Source of the DNA: Proteiniphilum saccharofermentans
GTDB lineage: Bacteria; Bacteroidota; Bacteroidia; Bacteroidales; Dysgonomonadaceae
Length of the DNA: 64,000 nucleotides
NCBI RefSeq assembly: GCF_900095135.1
Contig: NZ_LT605205.1
Coordinates: 3,162,001 to 3,226,000 of the forward strand
Direction: 5' to 3'
This document shows, piece by piece, positions 62,058 to 64,000 of this stretch. The notes beneath the pieces are model-generated. The model was not told where the DNA came from. It searched no databases and worked only from the letters and a program-made list of their open reading frames with translations. Position 1 is the first letter of the stretch, and each line of letters starts with the position of its first letter. Both the position numbers and the translations under genes were made by a program.

Positions 62058-64000
62058 ATGAAACTGAAAATTGCAACATTACTAAGTTCTATTTTCTGTA
62101 CCCTTCTTTTATCTGCACAACAGGTAACCGTTTCGGGAACAGTTATGGAAGGAGCCACAGGAGAGCCCGCCATAGGGGTCACCGTGCTAGTGAAAGGTAC
62201 TTCTAATGGTACCGTAACCGATATGGACGGGAATTACTCCCTACCTAATGTATCAAATGACGCAACCCTGGTCTTTAGCTACATAGGGATGCAGACCCTC
62301 GAGGAGCCCGTCAATGGGCGTACCACTATAAATGTTACTCTCAGCGAAGATGTACAGGCGCTGGATGAAGTGGTAGTGATAGGGTATGGTGCCGCAAGGA
62401 AACGTGATCTTACAGGATCGATCGTTACGGTCTCAGCCAGTGATATAGCTGACCGTCCCTCCACCAACCCGCTGGCTGCTATTCAAGGGAAAGTATCGGG
62501 TGTGCAGGTAGTGAATACGGGCCGGGCAGGACAAGATCCTGAAATCCGCATCAGGGGAACGAACTCTATCACAGGACATCTTCCGCTGTATGTAGTGGAC
62601 GGATTGTTTGTGGATAACATCAATTATCTGAATCCGTCCGATATAGAATCGATGGAGATATTGAAAGATGCCTCTTCTCTGGCTATTTTCGGTGTCCGTG
62701 GTGCCAACGGCGTCATTATTATTAACACGAAGCGTGCCAGAGCAGGGCAAACGATCGTGAATATCAATTCATCGGCCGGGTTTAAATATGTAAACGACCG
62801 AATATCCGTGACAAATGCCGATCAATTCAAACTGCTTTATAATGAACAGTTAGTCAATCAGGGAGCAAACCCGTTTGACTATACGAACTGGCAGGCAGAT
62901 ACCGATTGGCAGGATCAAATATTCCAAACCGCATTTTTCACAACCAACAATGCCAGTATCACAGGCTCTACGGATAAAAGCCGGTTTTACCTGAGTTTGG
63001 GCTATACCAAAGAAGAAGGATCGATCAAACATGAAGAACTGACCAAATACACCGTCAATCTGAGTAGTGATTACAATGTTACGGATTTCCTGCGTTTCGG
63101 TTATCAGGTAAACGGAGCACGCACATTACCTCCTGACGCCAAACAAGTAGCTTCTGCCGTAAGAGCCGCTCCAATTGCACCGGTTTACGGCACTTATACT
63201 AATCCAAATACCGAAGAGTCGGAGCGATTATACCATGTGCTCCCCGACTTCCAGTCGGCACAGGTGAATAATCCGATGCTCAGTGTGGAAGGCCAGGCAG
63301 CTCATACCATCGCTACAAATAACCGGGTAGCCGGAAATATATACGGAGAAGTGGATTTTCTGCGTAATTTCACCTTTAAAACAACCCTTTCGCTGGATTA
63401 TATATCGAACGAATTGAGGCAGCACAACCCGATCAATTACGTATATAATCCGGTTGGAGGGACAAAGGATCACCTGAATAGTACCGAGTCTGTAGTACAG
63501 GAAAAAACAAACAGGACAACAGCCCAGGCAGACATGATCTTAACTTATATCAACCAATGGGGGGATCATAGTTTAACCGGAACTCTCGGATTCACATCCA
63601 ACTATATAGAATCGTCAATGATTAGGGCAGGTCGAAGTCAGGGATTAGACGCTGACTATCCGATCATTAATGATCCGGATAAATGGTGGCTGAGCATTAT
63701 CTCTGACGGGAGTTCCGCAACGAATAGTGGTGTTCAATGGAGGAGAAGCACGCTTTCTTATTTAGCTAGGGGATTGTATCAATTCAAAGACCGCTACCTG
63801 CTTAATGCGTCATTCAGACGGGACGGAGCATCGGTGTTTCAAAATACCGGCAACTCATGGAATAATTTCTATTCGTTAGGAGCAGGATGGATCATGTCGG
63901 AAGAAGGTTTCATGGCAGACCAACAATTGATCGATTATTTAAAAATTAAAGGTTCTTACGGTGTTTTGGGGAATCAGAATATCGGCGAAACGTACAGGTA
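62058..64000 (+). CDS. SusC/RagA TonB-dependent receptor, 3' end outside the window
   Basis: 647 codons are visible and the frame is open at the window end. Signal peptide MKLKIATLLSSIFCTLLLSA; CarboxypepD_reg-like domain (VSGTVMEGATGEPAIGVTV); TonB box region DEVVVIGYGAARKRDLTGS; plug (IRIRGTNSITGHLPLYVVD and ASSLAIFGVRGANGVIIIN); then the beta-barrel (SRFYLSLGYTKEEGS, RYLLNASFRRDGASVF). It follows the sensor gene, with about 320 bp of regulatory spacer. A susD partner is expected downstream. Confidence 0.95.
   Translation, partial: MKLKIATLLSSIFCTLLLSAQQVTVSGTVMEGATGEPAIGVTVLVKGTSNGTVTDMDGNYSLPNVSNDATLVFSYIGMQTLEEPVNGRTTINVTLSEDVQALDEVVVIGYGAARKRDLTGSIVTVSASDIADRPSTNPLAAIQGKVSGVQVVNTGRAGQDPEIRIRGTNSITGHLPLYVVDGLFVDNINYLNPSDIESMEILKDASSLAIFGVRGANGVIIINTKRARAGQTIVNINSSAGFKYVNDRISVTNADQFKLLYNEQLVNQGANPFDYTNWQADTDWQDQIFQTAFFTTNNASITGSTDKSRFYLSLGYTKEEGSIKHEELTKYTVNLSSDYNVTDFLRFGYQVNGARTLPPDAKQVASAVRAAPIAPVYGTYTNPNTEESERLYHVLPDFQSAQVNNPMLSVEGQAAHTIATNNRVAGNIYGEVDFLRNFTFKTTLSLDYISNELRQHNPINYVYNPVGGTKDHLNSTESVVQEKTNRTTAQADMILTYINQWGDHSLTGTLGFTSNYIESSMIRAGRSQGLDADYPIINDPDKWWLSIISDGSSATNSGVQWRRSTLSYLARGLYQFKDRYLLNASFRRDGASVFQNTGNSWNNFYSLGAGWIMSEEGFMADQQLIDYLKIKGSYGVLGNQNIGETYR

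Overview
The window is 64 kb of gene-dense chromosome from a member of the Bacteroidota, most likely order Bacteroidales. The evidence is two SusC-type TonB-dependent receptors (one with its SusD partner), DUF4270 and DUF4292 proteins, a LuxR-tailed beta-propeller sensor, the Bacteroidales-style long LepB and short MenE, and promoters of the Bacteroidetes sigma type (TAnnTTTG at -7, TTG/TTTG at -33, about 19-22 bp apart). A family such as Dysgonomonadaceae (Proteiniphilum or Petrimonas relatives) is a guess from overall style. I see no rRNA, tRNA, CRISPR array, phage or insertion sequence.

Layout. 1-13 kb is mostly housekeeping: the end of a coiled-coil protein, a small secreted protein, ligA, a MATE exporter, panC-panD, an orphan half of a glycogen synthase, a DUF4270 lipoprotein, ruvB, queG and rnr. 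13-21.6 kb holds a nucleotide-sugar epimerase-like gene and a menaquinone operon: a HAD phosphatase fused to a MenI-like thioesterase, then menF, menD, menB, menC and menE. 21.6-26.3 kb holds dapB, lepB, a WbqC-family gene and gltX. 26.3-33.2 kb is a surface-glycan cluster: two Stealth-family sugar-phosphate transferases on opposite strands, a GT2, two GT4 enzymes and a DUF5672-GT2 fusion. 33.5-37.8 kb holds a PgpH-type HD phosphodiesterase, a ParE/RelE toxin-antitoxin pair and guaA.

38-40.2 kb is a compact membrane/regulator cassette (two DUF2975 proteins, a small XRE regulator and a CPBP protease). 40.2-44.1 kb is a likely operon of a TPR/PD40 protein, NfeD, the flotillin-like FloA and a nucleoside phosphorylase, followed by an M16 protease. 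47-53.3 kb, on the minus strand, holds a NupG-like nucleoside:H+ symporter and a SusC/SusD pair. 53.3-57.9 kb, also minus, is dut, a TPR protein, a DUF4292 lipoprotein and an EnvC-like murein hydrolase activator. 58-64 kb holds an unrecognised 241-aa protein behind a 27-bp direct repeat, a membrane-anchored propeller sensor with a LuxR-type DNA-binding tail, and the start of a second SusC receptor cut by the window end.

The most unusual points are the HAD-MenI fusion translationally coupled to menF, the Stealth/DUF5672 glycan cluster with two near-identical promoters, the DUF2975x2-XRE-CPBP cassette, the repeat and promoter arrangement before the 58.1 kb gene, and nested palindromes upstream of the last susC. 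Family calls come from reading motifs by eye and from memory of the families; no database search was run.
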